A stretch of DNA of 64,000 bases from Undaria pinnatifida (GCA_012845835.1 JABAKD010000021.1:2803706-2867705), one strand, 5' to 3'; numbered from the stretch's first letter, positions 21,801 through 29,756 are shown. Made by a program: numbers and translations. The notes: generated by a model from the sequence alone, not told the origin.

Positions 21801-23326
21801 CCTGTCGGGGTCCCTCAACTGAGGATGTCCCCTAAGATATGAAGAACCCCCCCAAGATCGATGGAAAATTGCTTTATTTTTTCAACATTCTGCTATGTAC
21901 TAGTCTGGTTGGACACCATGCTTTTATCTCTTTGTCGCAGTCGTACTTATAGCAATGTGTACTATTAGTACCAGGCACTCGTATTAACCCTTTTGCCTTG
22001 AGTATAGTGCCATGACCATGAAAGAAATGGGAAGTGTAGTTTTGTGAACCAGCGGCTTCTCTGTTAAACCCCCCCTCCTTAAATATATATGCATATAATA
22101 GTTGGCCTCGGTTGGCATCGACGCTTTAAAACATTATATGTATATCGTAGGGTTGGCGCTGGTTGGCAACGACGCTGTAAAACATTCCAACCACAACCAG
22201 GTTTCCGTTTTTTTCTTTTCTGGCGGCCATTGGGATGGTTCTCAAGTAGATCATATTATGCGGGGTGGAGAACCCTAACTCCGCACAAGGGGAATGATCA
22301 AATCACGCAGTGTGAACATGGTGAGGCACCCACGAGGCAGTTAAGTAGTAATTCCCATTGCTGTCTCTGGATTGGCCACACCAGAAAACAAAGCAATTCA
22401 TTGGCGCTGCCATCCATAAGCAAGAAAGTAAGCACAAGGTGCCGAAGCCCGTCTTACGAGCGGTTCTTGGAAGGATGCAGACCACCCTTTATGCGACTCG
22501 CCGAACACCCCACGGCGCTTCGCGCTTGGTGCAAGCAATGCCTGCTTGGTGGGTCAAAACCCGACGTGCTCCGGGCCGGCATAGTAGGGATGCGAGGTTC
22601 TATAATCATACGACTACGGCAATGCACAAACTAAATACCCTGCCCCTTCTTCCTGTCGTCCCTCCGTCCCTCCCTCCCTCCCTCCCTCCCTCCCTCCCTC
22701 CCTCCCTCCACCCGACGAAATTCCCACTGTTGTCAATATACCTGGTATATTATTATTCATCGGAAACAGGGCAAAGCGAATCCCGCACAGAAGAAGCGGA
22801 TTTCCGATCCCTGGGGAGACGAGAAGGAAAAGGGGGAGAGGGAGGGGGAGGGGAAGGCAACCGCACTAGTGGAGTCGTGCCAAGAGAAAAAAAATGCAGC
22901 GTTGGCGTTATTGCCGGCTGCTGAAGGGGGAGGGGACGCGAAAGGGGCGCTGGTTAAGGGGCAGGGGGGCGGCGCGGGGTCTGGGGCAGGCGGTGGCGAA
23001 GGAGGGGATGATTTTGTGACGTCCCCCGTGAAGCCGGGGCGAAACGCGAAGCGGCCGGTGAGTGGGAGAAGGGTGTAAGGCTGTGGGCGGGCTAGTTAAG
23101 TGATTGGCTGACTATTAGTCACCGCCTGGTTATTAGTTCGATAGGTGCTACAGCTTGTGGCGTCCATCAGCCTGCTAGTTATTGCGAAGTACTTGTTTTT
23201 CATTTCGTGAAGAGTTGGTATGTTTTTTATTTTTTTTTGTTATTGTTGTGATCTGGCAGCGCTATTGGTGTTCTTCTGGTGGTGCTGTGGTTGTGTTGGT
23301 TGGTGTTGTTGATGTTGTTGTGTTGG

Positions 23327-23384
<58 letters not shown>

Positions 23385-26300
23385 GATCGTTGTGCTGCTG
23401 CCTAACACTAACCCTATCCTCCACCCCTATCTCCACCCTTCACAGAAACAGGAGACCAAATACCTCGCCAAGTCACCCAGGGAAACAACACAAACCCTAC
23501 AGAAGATTACCCTAACCCCCGTCCCCAACCCACACCCTAACCCCCCCCCTACCCCTAGCCCCACCCCTAACCCCGACCCCCTCTTAAGCCGTAAATATGA
23601 CTCTATATAAGAACCCCCGACCGCTATTACCCTTGACAGAAACTGAAGGCCAAATATTCGGCAATCTTAGACGTTTGCCATCTAAGGCAGTCGTACAACC
23701 CTGCAGACGGTGACCATGGCCTAGCCCTAACCTTACCCCCCCGCCCTGATCCTCTCCCTACCCCTGACCCTGGCCCCTACCGAAGATGACCATGGCCTAA
23801 CCCTGCCCCTGACCCCTTACCCTAACCCTGCCCCTGACCCTTGCCCTATATATGGGCGCGTGCTGCCATAGTGGTAGCACTTTTTGGTGAAAATAATTTG
23901 TGAATGACGGGGTGTCTTAACCCGAATTCGTCAGAATGTCGATTTTTTTTTTGCACTATGTCGGTTTTTTTTTTTGTACCTAGGCCATATGGCTTGGTTC
24001 ATTGGGTTGTTGCCCTTGTCGGTTTGACTCCTGTTAATAACCAGATTTTTGGGTGAGTTCTGGAGCTGTCCTCGTGTAAGAAGTCTCTTTTTGAAGAAAA
24101 AAAATGTTATGCGCCTGTCTGCCAGTTGCATGTGCCTCTGCTACCCTTGGCGTAAAGACGCGCGTGCTACGTTACAGGTATACCAGGTACTATTTTTTGG
24201 CTGTTTTGTTTCCTGAATGAAGGGGATCCTAATCTTCACCCCCAAAAATGGTCGTAAATAGGTTAAAAAACAAAGAAAATCGGCATACGTATGAGTCTCG
24301 TTGTGTACCTACCTGGGTCGTGGGATGTCGTGGGATGTGTTCATCCGGGATCAAAGCAGTTTTTTTTTTTTTTTTTTCAAATCTGTTTTTGGGTTAGGAA
24401 GGACGTGTTTTAACGCCTTTACAACTGGAAACCCTTATTTTTAAGACGACTTTGCTTGAAGTTAGTATAGGGAGGGATTTTGGGTTCTGGTCTTGAAAAG
24501 TGAGGAACCTCAGAAAAAAAGTGGCGTGCCTCTATCGTAGCACCCGTCGAACATAATCGGGCCCCAAAGGCCTCTGGCCAGGTTAGGCGTTTGCCATCCA
24601 GGGCAGACGTACAAACCCTTCAGAAGATGACACCGACGTAAGCCCTGCTACACCAACACCCTAACCCCCACCCATAACCTTACCCCTAACCCCTACCCTA
24701 TGCTTAGCATTTAGTATACGTCTAATCCTATGCTCGACCCTCGATGCCTCCCCTTACCGGAGCCCACGGACCAAAAACCTGGCGAAGGTAGGTGTTTGCG
24801 CTCTGGGGTACTCGTACGACCCCACGGAAGATGACCATGACCTAACCCTATGTTTGCCTGTTTGCCTAATCCTACCCTTAACCTTCTTATCTTGCAGAAA
24901 CCGAAGACCAAAGACTTGGCGAAGTTAGGCGTTTGCCACCCAGGGCAATCGTACAACCCTACGGAAGATGACCACGATGATGTTTTAGCCAGCGCGGTTG
25001 CGGTGGAGCTCAAGAGGCAAGAGGCCGTGGAGGACGAGCAGAGACCGGTGGCGATGGGGATGTCGAAGGAAACGCTGGCGCTTTTGACTGGGGAGGATGA
25101 GGTGAGTTGATGGATGGTTGGTTGGTGAGTGGGTTGATTTGTTGATTGGTTGATTGTCTTTGGTCATTTGTTGGTTGATTTATCGACTGTTCCTTTTGGT
25201 GTTTGGTGGTTGCTTGATTGTTTGTTGACTGATCGATTGATTGATTGATTGGTGGATTGATTTGATTGGTTGGTTGATTTAGTGATTGCTTGGTTTGATG
25301 TGTTGGTCGGTTGTTGATGGATGGAGTGATTGAGTAGATTATCTAAGTAACCGCTAGCGTTTTTGACGAGGAATGACGAGGTGGGGGAAGAGGATTCAGG
25401 GGGCTCTGACGAAAATCCTAATCGATGTTTTTTTTTGTTGTTGTCCGCGAGTATTGCGAAAATATTCGCTTAGCTTTCACGAAAAGGGCCCAAAAACCTA
25501 TCCGAATCTACTTCAAATTCGCGTAATTACGCCTGTCACCTACCTGGTATAGCCTATCTGTATAACGCTTATGCGAGAAATAAGCCAAAAATAATTCATA
25601 TGAGCGAATTTCATTGCGAGCTTGTTGGGCGAATGCCCAGGGGCGGTAGTTTTTTGTCGGGTTGGGTTGGGGTTGGGTTGAGCTGGGCTGGGTTGGGTTG
25701 GGTTGGGTTGGGTTGGGTTGGGTTGGGTTGGGTTGGGTTGGGTTGGGTTGGGTTGGGTTGGGTCGGGTTGGTTTGCGTTTGTTTGGTTTGGTTTGGTTTA
25801 GCTGAAGAGGCCGGAAGCAGCGGAGAATGAGCAGGCAGGGTTGTGGTCGTGGGGCTTTTGAAGGAATATCTGGCAATGTTGACGGGGGAGGATGAGGAGG
25901 TAGACGTGTTTTCGGTTTGTTTGGTTTGTTTCCGGTTGGTTTGATTTGGTCGTGGTTTTGGTTTTGGTGTCAGTGATCTGCTTCGGTTTGGCTAGGTTCT
26001 ATTTGTCGGGTTGGGTTGGTTTTGGATTGGGTTGGTTTGTTGTTGGTGATTTGGGTTTATTTTGTTTTGGTTGGGTTTGAGGGGTTTGGAATGATTGTCT
26101 TTGTGTTGATTGAGGGATTGGTTCACTGATTCGCCTCCCCCCCCGCCCCCGCCCCCCTCGTTTTTGGACAGAGAGGCGAATCTTCCGACGAGGAAGACGA
26201 TGGGCGGGAGATCATCTCCCTGGGAAAGCCTACCCCCGCAACGGGCAAGCTGACGCGTGCGCAACGCAACAAGCAGAAGAGGGCAAAAGAGGCGAAGTAC

Positions 26301-28577
26301 GAGCTGGCCGTGAGGAGACAGAAGAAGGCTATGACCAAGTCCATCGACCAGTGAGTTCACCGAAGGGGAGGGAATGGGGGGGGGGTAGGTTTTCCGCTTC
26401 TGAGTGTGGGGGAGGGGAAAGGAGGGGAGATGGGAAGACGGGGGACATTGAGGGAAGGGGAGAGGTCAGGAGACAGAAGAAGGCCATGATCAAGTCAATA
26501 GACGGGAGGAGGATGAGGGAATGGGGGAGGAGAGAGGGGGGGGGGGGGGGAGGGGGAGGCAGAAGATGTTGATATTAATTGTATCGCATTTGTTATTTTT
26601 TGGTCGATATACCTACCTAGGTATCTTTTCCTTTGCGATGTAGCACGGGAGTCGCGGATTCAGATGATGTCGCTCTATTCTTTTCACACCAACTTTCATC
26701 ATCAGGTCCGTAGTCACATATACAGCCACGACGGCCTACTGTTGCACCAGATGGATAACTAATCACACCGAACCATTAGCCCCTAACCCGCAAACCCTAA
26801 CCCGCCCCCCGCCCGCCCTGCCCCTATTCGTCTCCCGCCTTCGTGCTTTTATGCGCTTGCTGCAGGGTGGTCGACCTTCAGAAAGAAGTTGCTCAGCAGG
26901 AGCGGCTTCGGGAAGAAAGGCGGCAGACGAAACGCCTGCTCAAGGCACAGAAAGCCAAGCTGGAGGCTGAGGGGGCGGCGGGCGACAGCCTTTTCGGCCC
27001 CAGGTGTGTGTAGCGTCATGGTGGTGATGGCTTTGGTGGTAGTGGTGTTGGTGGCGGTGGTGGTGATGGTTTCATACACACGCCACATCACGTCACATCA
27101 TACCTAACCAACGCTAAACTGCGTAACATTAAACTAAACAGCTGACCTATAACCCAAACCAAACCAAACCATACCATACCATGCCATACCATACCAAACC
27201 AAACCAAACCGAACCGAACTAAACCAAACCAAACCAAACCAAACCAAACCAAACCAAACCAAACCAAACCAAACCAAACCAAACCAAACCAAACCAAACC
27301 AACCAAACCAAACCAAACCAAGGCAAACCAAACAAAACAAAACAAAACCAAACCAAACCAAACCAAACCAAACCAAACCAAACCAAACCAAACCAAACCA
27401 AACCAAACCAAACCAACCAAACCAAACCAAACCAAACCAAACCAAACCAAACCAAACCAAACCAAACCAAACCAAACCAAACCAAACCAAACCAAACCAA
27501 ACCGAACCAAACCAAACCAAACCAAACCAAACCAAACCAAACCAAACCAAACCAAACCAAACCAAACCAAACCAAACCAAACTAAACCAAACCAAACCAA
27601 ACCAAACCAAACCAAACCAAACCAAACCAAACCAAACCAAACGAAACGAAACGAAACTAAACTAAACTAAACTAAACTAAACTAAACTAAACTGAACAAA
27701 ACAAAACAAAACAAAACAAAACAAAACAAAACAAAACAAAACAAAACAAAACAAAACAAAACAAAACGAAACGAAACGAAACGAAACAAAACAAAACAAA
27801 ACAAAACCACACCAAATCAAACCAAACCAAACCAAACCAAGCCAAGCCAAACCAAACCAAACCAAACCAAACCAAGCCACACCAAACCAGACTACAACAA
27901 ACCAAAATCTAAACAAAACAAAAGCAAAGCAAAACAAAGCAAAACGAAACAAAACGCATCCAAACCAAACCATACCAAACCGAACCAAAACTAAAATCCA
28001 CTCCCTTCAAACCTTCCCTTACCGTGTGCTACCTGCAGCGCCGGGGTGGCCGCGATGGGAATGAAGCGCCAGCGCAACAAGGACGTCATATTGGGTCGGT
28101 CGGTGCCGGTTAACCTTGGTGAGGAACTGCACGGGAGTATGAGACGGCTCAAGGCCCAGGGAAGCGTCTTGTTGGACAAGGTAAGATCTGGTACATAGTG
28201 GGGTATCCGCATACAACGGCAGCTTGCGCTGCTGGAGTAGTAACGATGACCGCCTGTAGGGACAGCTCGCGCTGTCATTGCCACGAGAACTGCAGGATAC
28301 GCTACCTAGCGCTTGATTGCGAATGCAGGTGAGTTCAATCGACAAACAGCATTTATGAACATACGTGGAATTGTGGCGAGCTTGAGCTTTATTTTTCCCT
28401 ATCTGCCGGAGGATTAACAAATAATGAGGGAAGATGGTGGGAGGAGGGTTGACGTGTGGGGGGGGGGGGAGCAGAGTTTGTTGAACAGGGTGAATAACTC
28501 GAGGTGGAGCTACTACTACTGCTTACTACTGCTACAGCTGCCTCTGCTTCCACTACTACTACTACTACTACCACTAT

Positions 28578-28614
<37 letters not shown>

Positions 28615-28961
28615 GCTGCTACTACTACTCCTACTACTACTACTACAACTACTGCTACTGCTGCAACTACTACTACTGCTACTACTACTGCTGCTACTAC
28701 TACTTCTACGACTACTACTACTACTACTACCACTACTGCTACTACTGCCACTACCACTACCACTACCCCTAGAAATACTAACCGTACTACCTACTACGGC
28801 TACTACTACTCCTACTCCTACCGCTGCCACCACTACAGGTAGAGCTTCTAAAGGCCAGCAAGGCGCACCCTGACAGGAGGCGCGGGAAGGAACGCGCGAA
28901 GAAAACACACAAGGGCTTCAAGAAGAAACACACCTACAAGGACCGTTACAAGGACGACTAG
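14864..28961 (+). CDS. NOP53: NOP53 (GLTSCR2/PICT1 family), 60S ribosome biogenesis factor; eight exons
   Basis: NOP53 is a nucleolar protein that joins late pre-60S particles and, in yeast, recruits the exosome helicase Mtr4 for ITS2 processing through an arch-interacting motif. My exon model (14864-15005, 17315-17415, 22770-23057, 24898-25101, 26172-26350, 26866-27003, 28039-28180, 28839-28961) keeps phase across all seven GT-AG introns and gives 438 residues, close to yeast and human (about 455-480). Landmarks in family order: basic start RKRRLPARARE (3-13); arch motif LFVVD (41-45); DPWGDE (94-99), the equivalent of DLWGE; HPGQSYNP (191-198), the family signature; an acidic stretch then a basic helix RAQRNKQKRAKEAKYE (from about 274); a long coiled coil in exon 6; VPVNLGEELHGSMRRLKAQG near 373-392; a Lys-rich end. 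Weak points are the exon 3 start (22770 or 22791) and a possible missed exon between 17416 and 22769. Confidence 0.93.
15338..15455 (+). repeat. 59-bp tandem duplication with tRNA-A-box-like core
   Basis: Two almost identical units start CCCAGCACTGGGTAACTCAG and contain GCGGGCATTGCTGTGGACAG. The CTCAGYGGGCATTGCTGT word recurs at about 35465 and, with changes, at 32300-32350 and 35025, so it belongs to a short dispersed family. Confidence 0.82.
15792..15925 (+). repeat. CTG/TTG trinucleotide microsatellite
   Basis: A pure run of about 14 CTG units from 15793 passes into mixed CTG/TTG/TTC. All three frames are open on both strands (polyLeu, polyAla, polyGln), which explains several spurious open frames here. 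Confidence 0.95.
15930..16330 (+). repeat. C-rich low-complexity stretch
   Basis: CCCCAC, CCCCTAACC and ACCCCTACC words without strict periodicity. Telomere-like words occur singly, not in arrays. Confidence 0.85.
16785..16845 (+). pseudogene. Decayed copy of NOP53 exon 2
   Basis: 'gtcagggtctggccgaaagcggcacaagctg' and what follows match the true acceptor and exon start at 17311-17350 with few changes. An extra A after the lysine codons shifts the frame, and the second half of the exon is absent. It lies 530 bp upstream of the true exon. Confidence 0.82.
16961..17213. mobile_element. MITE-1 copy A
   Basis: Left end GCGTGCGTGGTACGATAGAGG, right end GGTACACCTCTATCGTAACG: inverted ends of about 18 bp. 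The interior shares 'tagcccaaaatcgtcgg' and 'taggccatgg' with the other copies. No coding capacity. Confidence 0.8.
17315..17415 (+). CDS. NOP53: NOP53 exon 2
   Basis: Acceptor GACCAG, donor GTGAAA. Two bases complete the split glycine, then 33 codons (SGRKRRKLQKEAKAAKFISK and so on to YLGK). Strongly basic, matching the Lys/Arg stretch after the arch motif in NOP53 proteins. GTGAAA is a weak donor. Confidence 0.8.
18365..20480 (+). repeat. 105-bp tandem repeat array split by a foldback element
   Basis: Units with 'ttaacccgtttctaacccct', 'atgatcccagtc', 'actccaagtgttttggat' and 'gtagcactttttggcc' occur once at 18365-18486 and three times at 20184-20480. The element at 18487-20183 sits inside one unit. 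This unit also resembles the body of MITE-1 ('tgacggggctcctt'). Confidence 0.8.
18487..20183. mobile_element. GGGTC foldback element FB1 (1.7 kb)
   Basis: It starts CAGGGCTTTTCACGGGTC and ends GACCCGTGAAAAGCCCTG, perfect inverted ends of 18 bp. Next to each end lie long GGGTC/GACCC tracts interspersed with 'caaaatctcgcgggtc'. The middle (19090-19730) carries three tandem related blocks with CAG runs and 'gtacgaaatgtgaccaaacg'. No transposase seen. Shorter relatives lie at 29597, 60380 and 60765. Confidence 0.82.
20562..20871 (-). mobile_element. SINE-A copy 2
   Basis: Minus orientation: a poly(T) run (20562-20580) then the reverse complement of the body, B box (GGATTCGAACTC) and A box (CCTGATACACGCCA), ending CCGGGGCGACCGG. 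Full length. It lies in NOP53 intron 2. Confidence 0.85.
20918..21192. mobile_element. MITE-1 copy B
   Basis: Left end CGCGCTACGATAGAGAGGTATACC, right end GGTGCACCTCTGTCGTAGCACGCGTC. The interior shares 'tttttggcgaaaacac', 'taggccatgg' and 'aagctcctaaattgagg' with copy E at 44683. Confidence 0.85.
21630..21697 (+). pseudogene. Decayed copy of the 3' half of NOP53 exon 2
   Basis: HLSKNERKLVVHKCL followed by a stop mirrors FISKNEKKLVVHKYLGK of the true exon; at the DNA level 'aagaacgagaggaagctcgt' matches 'aagaacgagaagaagctcgt'. The flanking sequence differs and no donor follows. It lies 4.2 kb downstream of the real exon. Confidence 0.8.
22085..22640 (+). repeat. Dispersed repeat DR550, copy 1
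   Basis: It matches 57372-57958 (inverted) and 63330-63700. It begins with two 70-bp subrepeats ('ggcctcggttggcatcgacg'), then 'ggagaaccctaactccgcac', 'caccagaaaacaaagcaatt' and 'cgactcgccgaacacccc'. A frame with AVLGRMQ and RRTPHGAS is open in the copies, but it has no ATG near its start and the opposite strand is open as well. Confidence 0.85.
22770..23057 (+). CDS. NOP53: NOP53 exon 3
   Basis: 96 codons, donor GTGAGT, phase 0 at both ends. It contains ISDPWGDE, the equivalent of the family DLWGE motif, then a Lys/Glu/Gly-rich linker and VKPGRNAKRP, which in other NOP53 proteins precedes the SYNP signature. The acceptor could be GGAAACAG (22769) or CGCACAG (22790); both keep frame. The upstream pyrimidine tract is weak for either. 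Confidence 0.75.
23300..23400 (+). repeat. GTT microsatellite in NOP53 intron 3
   Basis: A pure run of about 20 GTT units (23321-23382), preceded by imperfect units. Confidence 0.95.
23446..23510 (+). pseudogene. NOP53 exon 4 relic 1
   Basis: After CACAG: 'aaacaggagaccaaatacct', then 'cacccagggaaacaacac' and 'accctacagaagatta', matching the true exon 4 (24898) with a gap in the middle. The similarity stops at the GAAGAT codons, where CCTAACCCC-type sequence takes over. Confidence 0.78.
23640..23719 (+). pseudogene. NOP53 exon 4 relic 2
   Basis: After TGACAG: 'aaactgaaggccaaatattc', 'ttagacgtttgccatctaag' and 'gcagtcgtacaaccctgcag', aligned over about 80 bp with the true exon. The equivalent of HPGQSYNP is disrupted. 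It ends where CCTAGCCCTAACC begins. Confidence 0.85.
23856..24155. mobile_element. MITE-1 copy C, diverged
   Basis: Starts GCGCGTGCTGCCATAGTGG, then 'tgaatgacggggtgtcttaa', 'gtacctaggccatatgg' and 'tttttgggtgagttc', with a degenerate right end GCCTCTGCTACCC. It abuts copy D. Confidence 0.6.
24160..24548. mobile_element. MITE-1 copy D with an internal expansion
   Basis: Left end GCGTGCTACGTTACAGGTATACC, right end GGCGTGCCTCTATCGTAGCACCCGTC. The interior has 'ttcatccgggatcaaagcag', also present in copy E. About 100 bp longer than other copies because of a block shared with 16385-16480 and 17490-17585. Confidence 0.75.
24560..24640 (+). pseudogene. NOP53 exon 4 relic 3
   Basis: 'ggccaggttaggcgtttgcc', 'atccagggcagacgtacaaa' and 'cccttcagaagatgacaccg' match codons for LGVCHPGQSYNPTEDDH with small changes. 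It starts immediately after MITE-1 copy D. Confidence 0.85.
24758..24840 (+). pseudogene. NOP53 exon 4 relic 4
   Basis: 'cggaccaaaaacctggcgaa', 'ggtgtttgcgctctggggta' and 'ctcgtacgaccccacggaag' match the true exon and end in ATGACCATGACC followed by TAACCCTA. It lies 60 bp upstream of the real acceptor. Confidence 0.87.
24898..25101 (+). CDS. NOP53: NOP53 exon 4 (signature exon)
   Basis: Acceptor CTTATCTTGCAG, donor GTGAGT, 68 codons, phase 0 to phase 0. It carries GVCHPGQSYNPTEDDHDDVL, the best known conserved block of the family, then an acidic/basic helix (VELKRQEAVEDEQ) as in human GLTSCR2. Confidence 0.95.
25355..25430 (+). pseudogene. Relic of the 3' end of NOP53 exon 4, first
   Basis: 'ccgctagcgtttttgacgag' and 'gaatgacgaggtggg' match 'cgctggcgcttttgactggg' and 'gaggatgaggtgag' of the true exon end. 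It continues with an acidic frame (GEEDSGGSDE) that could once have been coding. It lies 250 bp downstream of the true donor. Confidence 0.7.
25655..25795 (+). repeat. GGTTG pentanucleotide satellite
   Basis: About 20 units of GGTTG between 25660 and 25765, then GGTTT units. Embedded in a wider GATTGGTTG-rich intron. Confidence 0.95.
25800..25902 (+). pseudogene. Relic of the 3' half of NOP53 exon 4, second
   Basis: 'gctgaagaggccggaagcag', 'cggagaatgagcaggcaggg', 'ggggcttttgaaggaatatc' and 'ttgacgggggaggatgagga' track the true exon from ELKRQEAVEDEQ to LTGEDE, ending in GAG|GTAGAC at the donor position. The frame is broken by indels. Confidence 0.83.
26172..26350 (+). CDS. NOP53: NOP53 exon 5
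   Basis: Acceptor TTTTTGGACAG, donor GTGAGT, phase 0 to phase 2. It starts with RGESSDEEDDGREI (acidic) and continues with the basic helix RAQRNKQKRAKEAKYE, which matches the 'YQRNKAKRHEE' segment of yeast Nop53. Confidence 0.92.
26461..26512 (+). pseudogene. Relic of the 3' end of NOP53 exon 5
   Basis: 'aggagacagaagaaggccat' and 'gatcaagtcaatagacggga' repeat the exon's last codons (RRQKKAMTKSID) about 155 bp downstream. The donor is lost (GGGAGG in place of the CAGTGAG junction). Confidence 0.87.
26866..27003 (+). CDS. NOP53: NOP53 exon 6
   Basis: Acceptor GCTTGCTGCAG, donor GTGTGT, phase 2 to phase 2. It codes a charged coiled coil (VVDLQKEVAQQERLREERRQ) and a Gly/Ala linker. The C-terminal coiled coil is shared by the family. 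Confidence 0.9.
27145..27990 (+). repeat. CCAAA pentanucleotide satellite in NOP53 intron 6
   Basis: About 850 bp. The core is homogeneous CCAAA (27200-27640), with ACTAA, ACAAA and ACGAA variant blocks arranged in runs (27640-27790), then mixed units. The block structure suggests local spreading of variants. It produces long fake frames (WFGLV repeats) on the minus strand. The same unit dominates 62890-63290. Confidence 0.97.
28039..28180 (+). CDS. NOP53: NOP53 exon 7
   Basis: Acceptor CTACCTGCAG, donor GTAAGA. One base completes a serine, then 47 codons. VPVNLGEELHGSMRRLKAQG matches the family's 'L-x-x-E-L-x-x-S-L-R-x-L-K-P-E-G' block, where the usual proline-glutamate is Ala-Gln. Confidence 0.95.
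28200..28430. repeat. Dispersed duplication paired with 38215-38465
   Basis: It shares the order 'caggatacg', 'gcgcttgattgcgaa', 'tgtggcgagcttg' type words and an A-rich end with the later locus; about 230 bp at moderate identity. It lies in NOP53 intron 7. Confidence 0.5.
28525..28790 (+). repeat. TAC/TGC trinucleotide microsatellite in NOP53 intron 7
   Basis: An imperfect CTA/CTG run of about 260 bp reaching to within 50 bp of the exon 8 acceptor. It gives polySer, polyThr, polyLeu and polyVal frames on both strands. Confidence 0.95.
28839..28961 (+). CDS. NOP53: NOP53 exon 8 and stop
   Basis: Acceptor CACCACTACAG, 40 codons and TAG. It codes VELLKASKAHPDRRRGKERA and a Lys/His-rich end (KKTHKGFKKKHTYKDRYKDD), typical of the basic NOP53 C-terminus (human: KFKRKYKVKLVEKRAFRE). 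An ATAAAC word follows within 15 bp. Confidence 0.95.
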   Translation, partial: VELLKASKAHPDRRRGKERAKKTHKGFKKKHTYKDRYKDD

Positions 28962-29259
28962 TGGAGCCATAAACGCCGACACAGTATTGCCCCCTCTTTA
29001 GCGCCGGCTGACTATTGCCGGCTGCCCGCTACAGCGCTGCAGTAGTGGTCTCTCTATAGCACCGATTGAGTAGTGCCGGTTTTTCGACACGATGTAGCGT
29101 CCGTGAAATCGCGTGGCACAGGTGGGAATGCCCAATCCTAGCTGCATGCGGAGTAGGGGCGGTTAACGGTATATTGCCGGTATTTCCGGCTAGCACATGC
29201 TCGCACCATGGAGGGGCTGCTCCTGTTTTCTTTTTCAAGTACCAGGCGTGTGCCACAGT

Positions 29260-29480
29260 AGAGATTCGTCATTTTTTTCTCTGAAGCTCTGCGCTTGAAG
29301 AGCTCTATTTTCTCACCCAAAAACGTTTTTTTTTAGTAAAATCTGAAATTGCAACTCGGTGAACTGACCCATGTGGCCTAAGGTATAAGATGGCCTTCAT
29401 ATTTGCGAAACGACTTCGGACGTGTGATTTCCGACGGTTTTGGATTAAGGAGGCTTGTCATTTTCTTGTATATGACTGCC
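29260..29480 (-). mobile_element. MITE-1 copy, decayed, inverted
   Basis: Contains the reverse complement of the family's interior: 'ctcacccaaaaacg', 'tgtggcctaaggta', 'ccgacggttttggattaagg' and 'aggcttgtcatt'. The ends are no longer clear. Confidence 0.5.
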
Positions 29481-29596
29481 ACTAGCATTCGCGCAGCAGG
29501 CTTTTTCATGACTGCTGTCAACTAGTTTGTGGCGGGGGTTATCTTCGGTCGGCGGGCACTTGAGGCAACTCGCAAAAAGGGGTCCATTTTTTTTTT

Positions 29597-29756
29597 GCTG
29601 GGCTTTTCACGGAACAGGTCGGGCCAGAGGTTGACCCGAACCGACCCGACCCGACCGGACTTGGCCCGACCCGTGAGATTTCGAACACCTCCTGACCCGG
29701 CCCGACTCAAACCGCGCGATACGCACGGGTCGGTTCATGGCCCGCGAAAATCCCTG
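29597..29756. mobile_element. GGGTC foldback element FB2 (short)
   Basis: Starts GCTGGGCTTTTCACGG, ends CGCGAAAATCCCTG, with GACCCGACCC tracts between. Same architecture as FB1 without the middle. Confidence 0.75.

Larger units (their letters stand above)
17416..22769 (+). other. NOP53 intron 2 (5.4 kb)
   Basis: It holds, in order: an internal duplicated block (17490-17585, related to 16385-16480 and 24405-24490), a short run of 'ttgcag' words near 17930, a poly(G) run (18103-18122), a 105-bp tandem array split by a foldback element, SINE-A, MITE-1, a partial exon 2 copy, DR550 and a TCCC microsatellite (22665-22710). A small extra exon could be hidden here. Confidence 0.7.

Noticed and set aside
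22358..22924. 188-codon frame running from DR550 into NOP53 exon 3
   Set aside because: It begins inside a dispersed repeat at a non-ATG codon, crosses the TCCC microsatellite and reads exon 3 in a different frame from the NOP53 model.
23400..24900. CCCTAACC words suggesting a telomere or subtelomere
   Set aside because: The words are irregular and mixed with other C-rich sequence; no uninterrupted array is present, and a single-copy gene runs through the region.
25355..25430. Additional NOP53 exon coding GEEDSGGSDE
   Set aside because: No acceptor lies before it, its start duplicates the end of exon 4, and exon 4 joins exon 5 in phase without it.
27088..27640. Long minus-strand frames of the WFGLVWFGLV type (also at 62739-63282)
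   Set aside because: They are pure translations of the CCAAA satellite in several frames at once, without start context or other exons.
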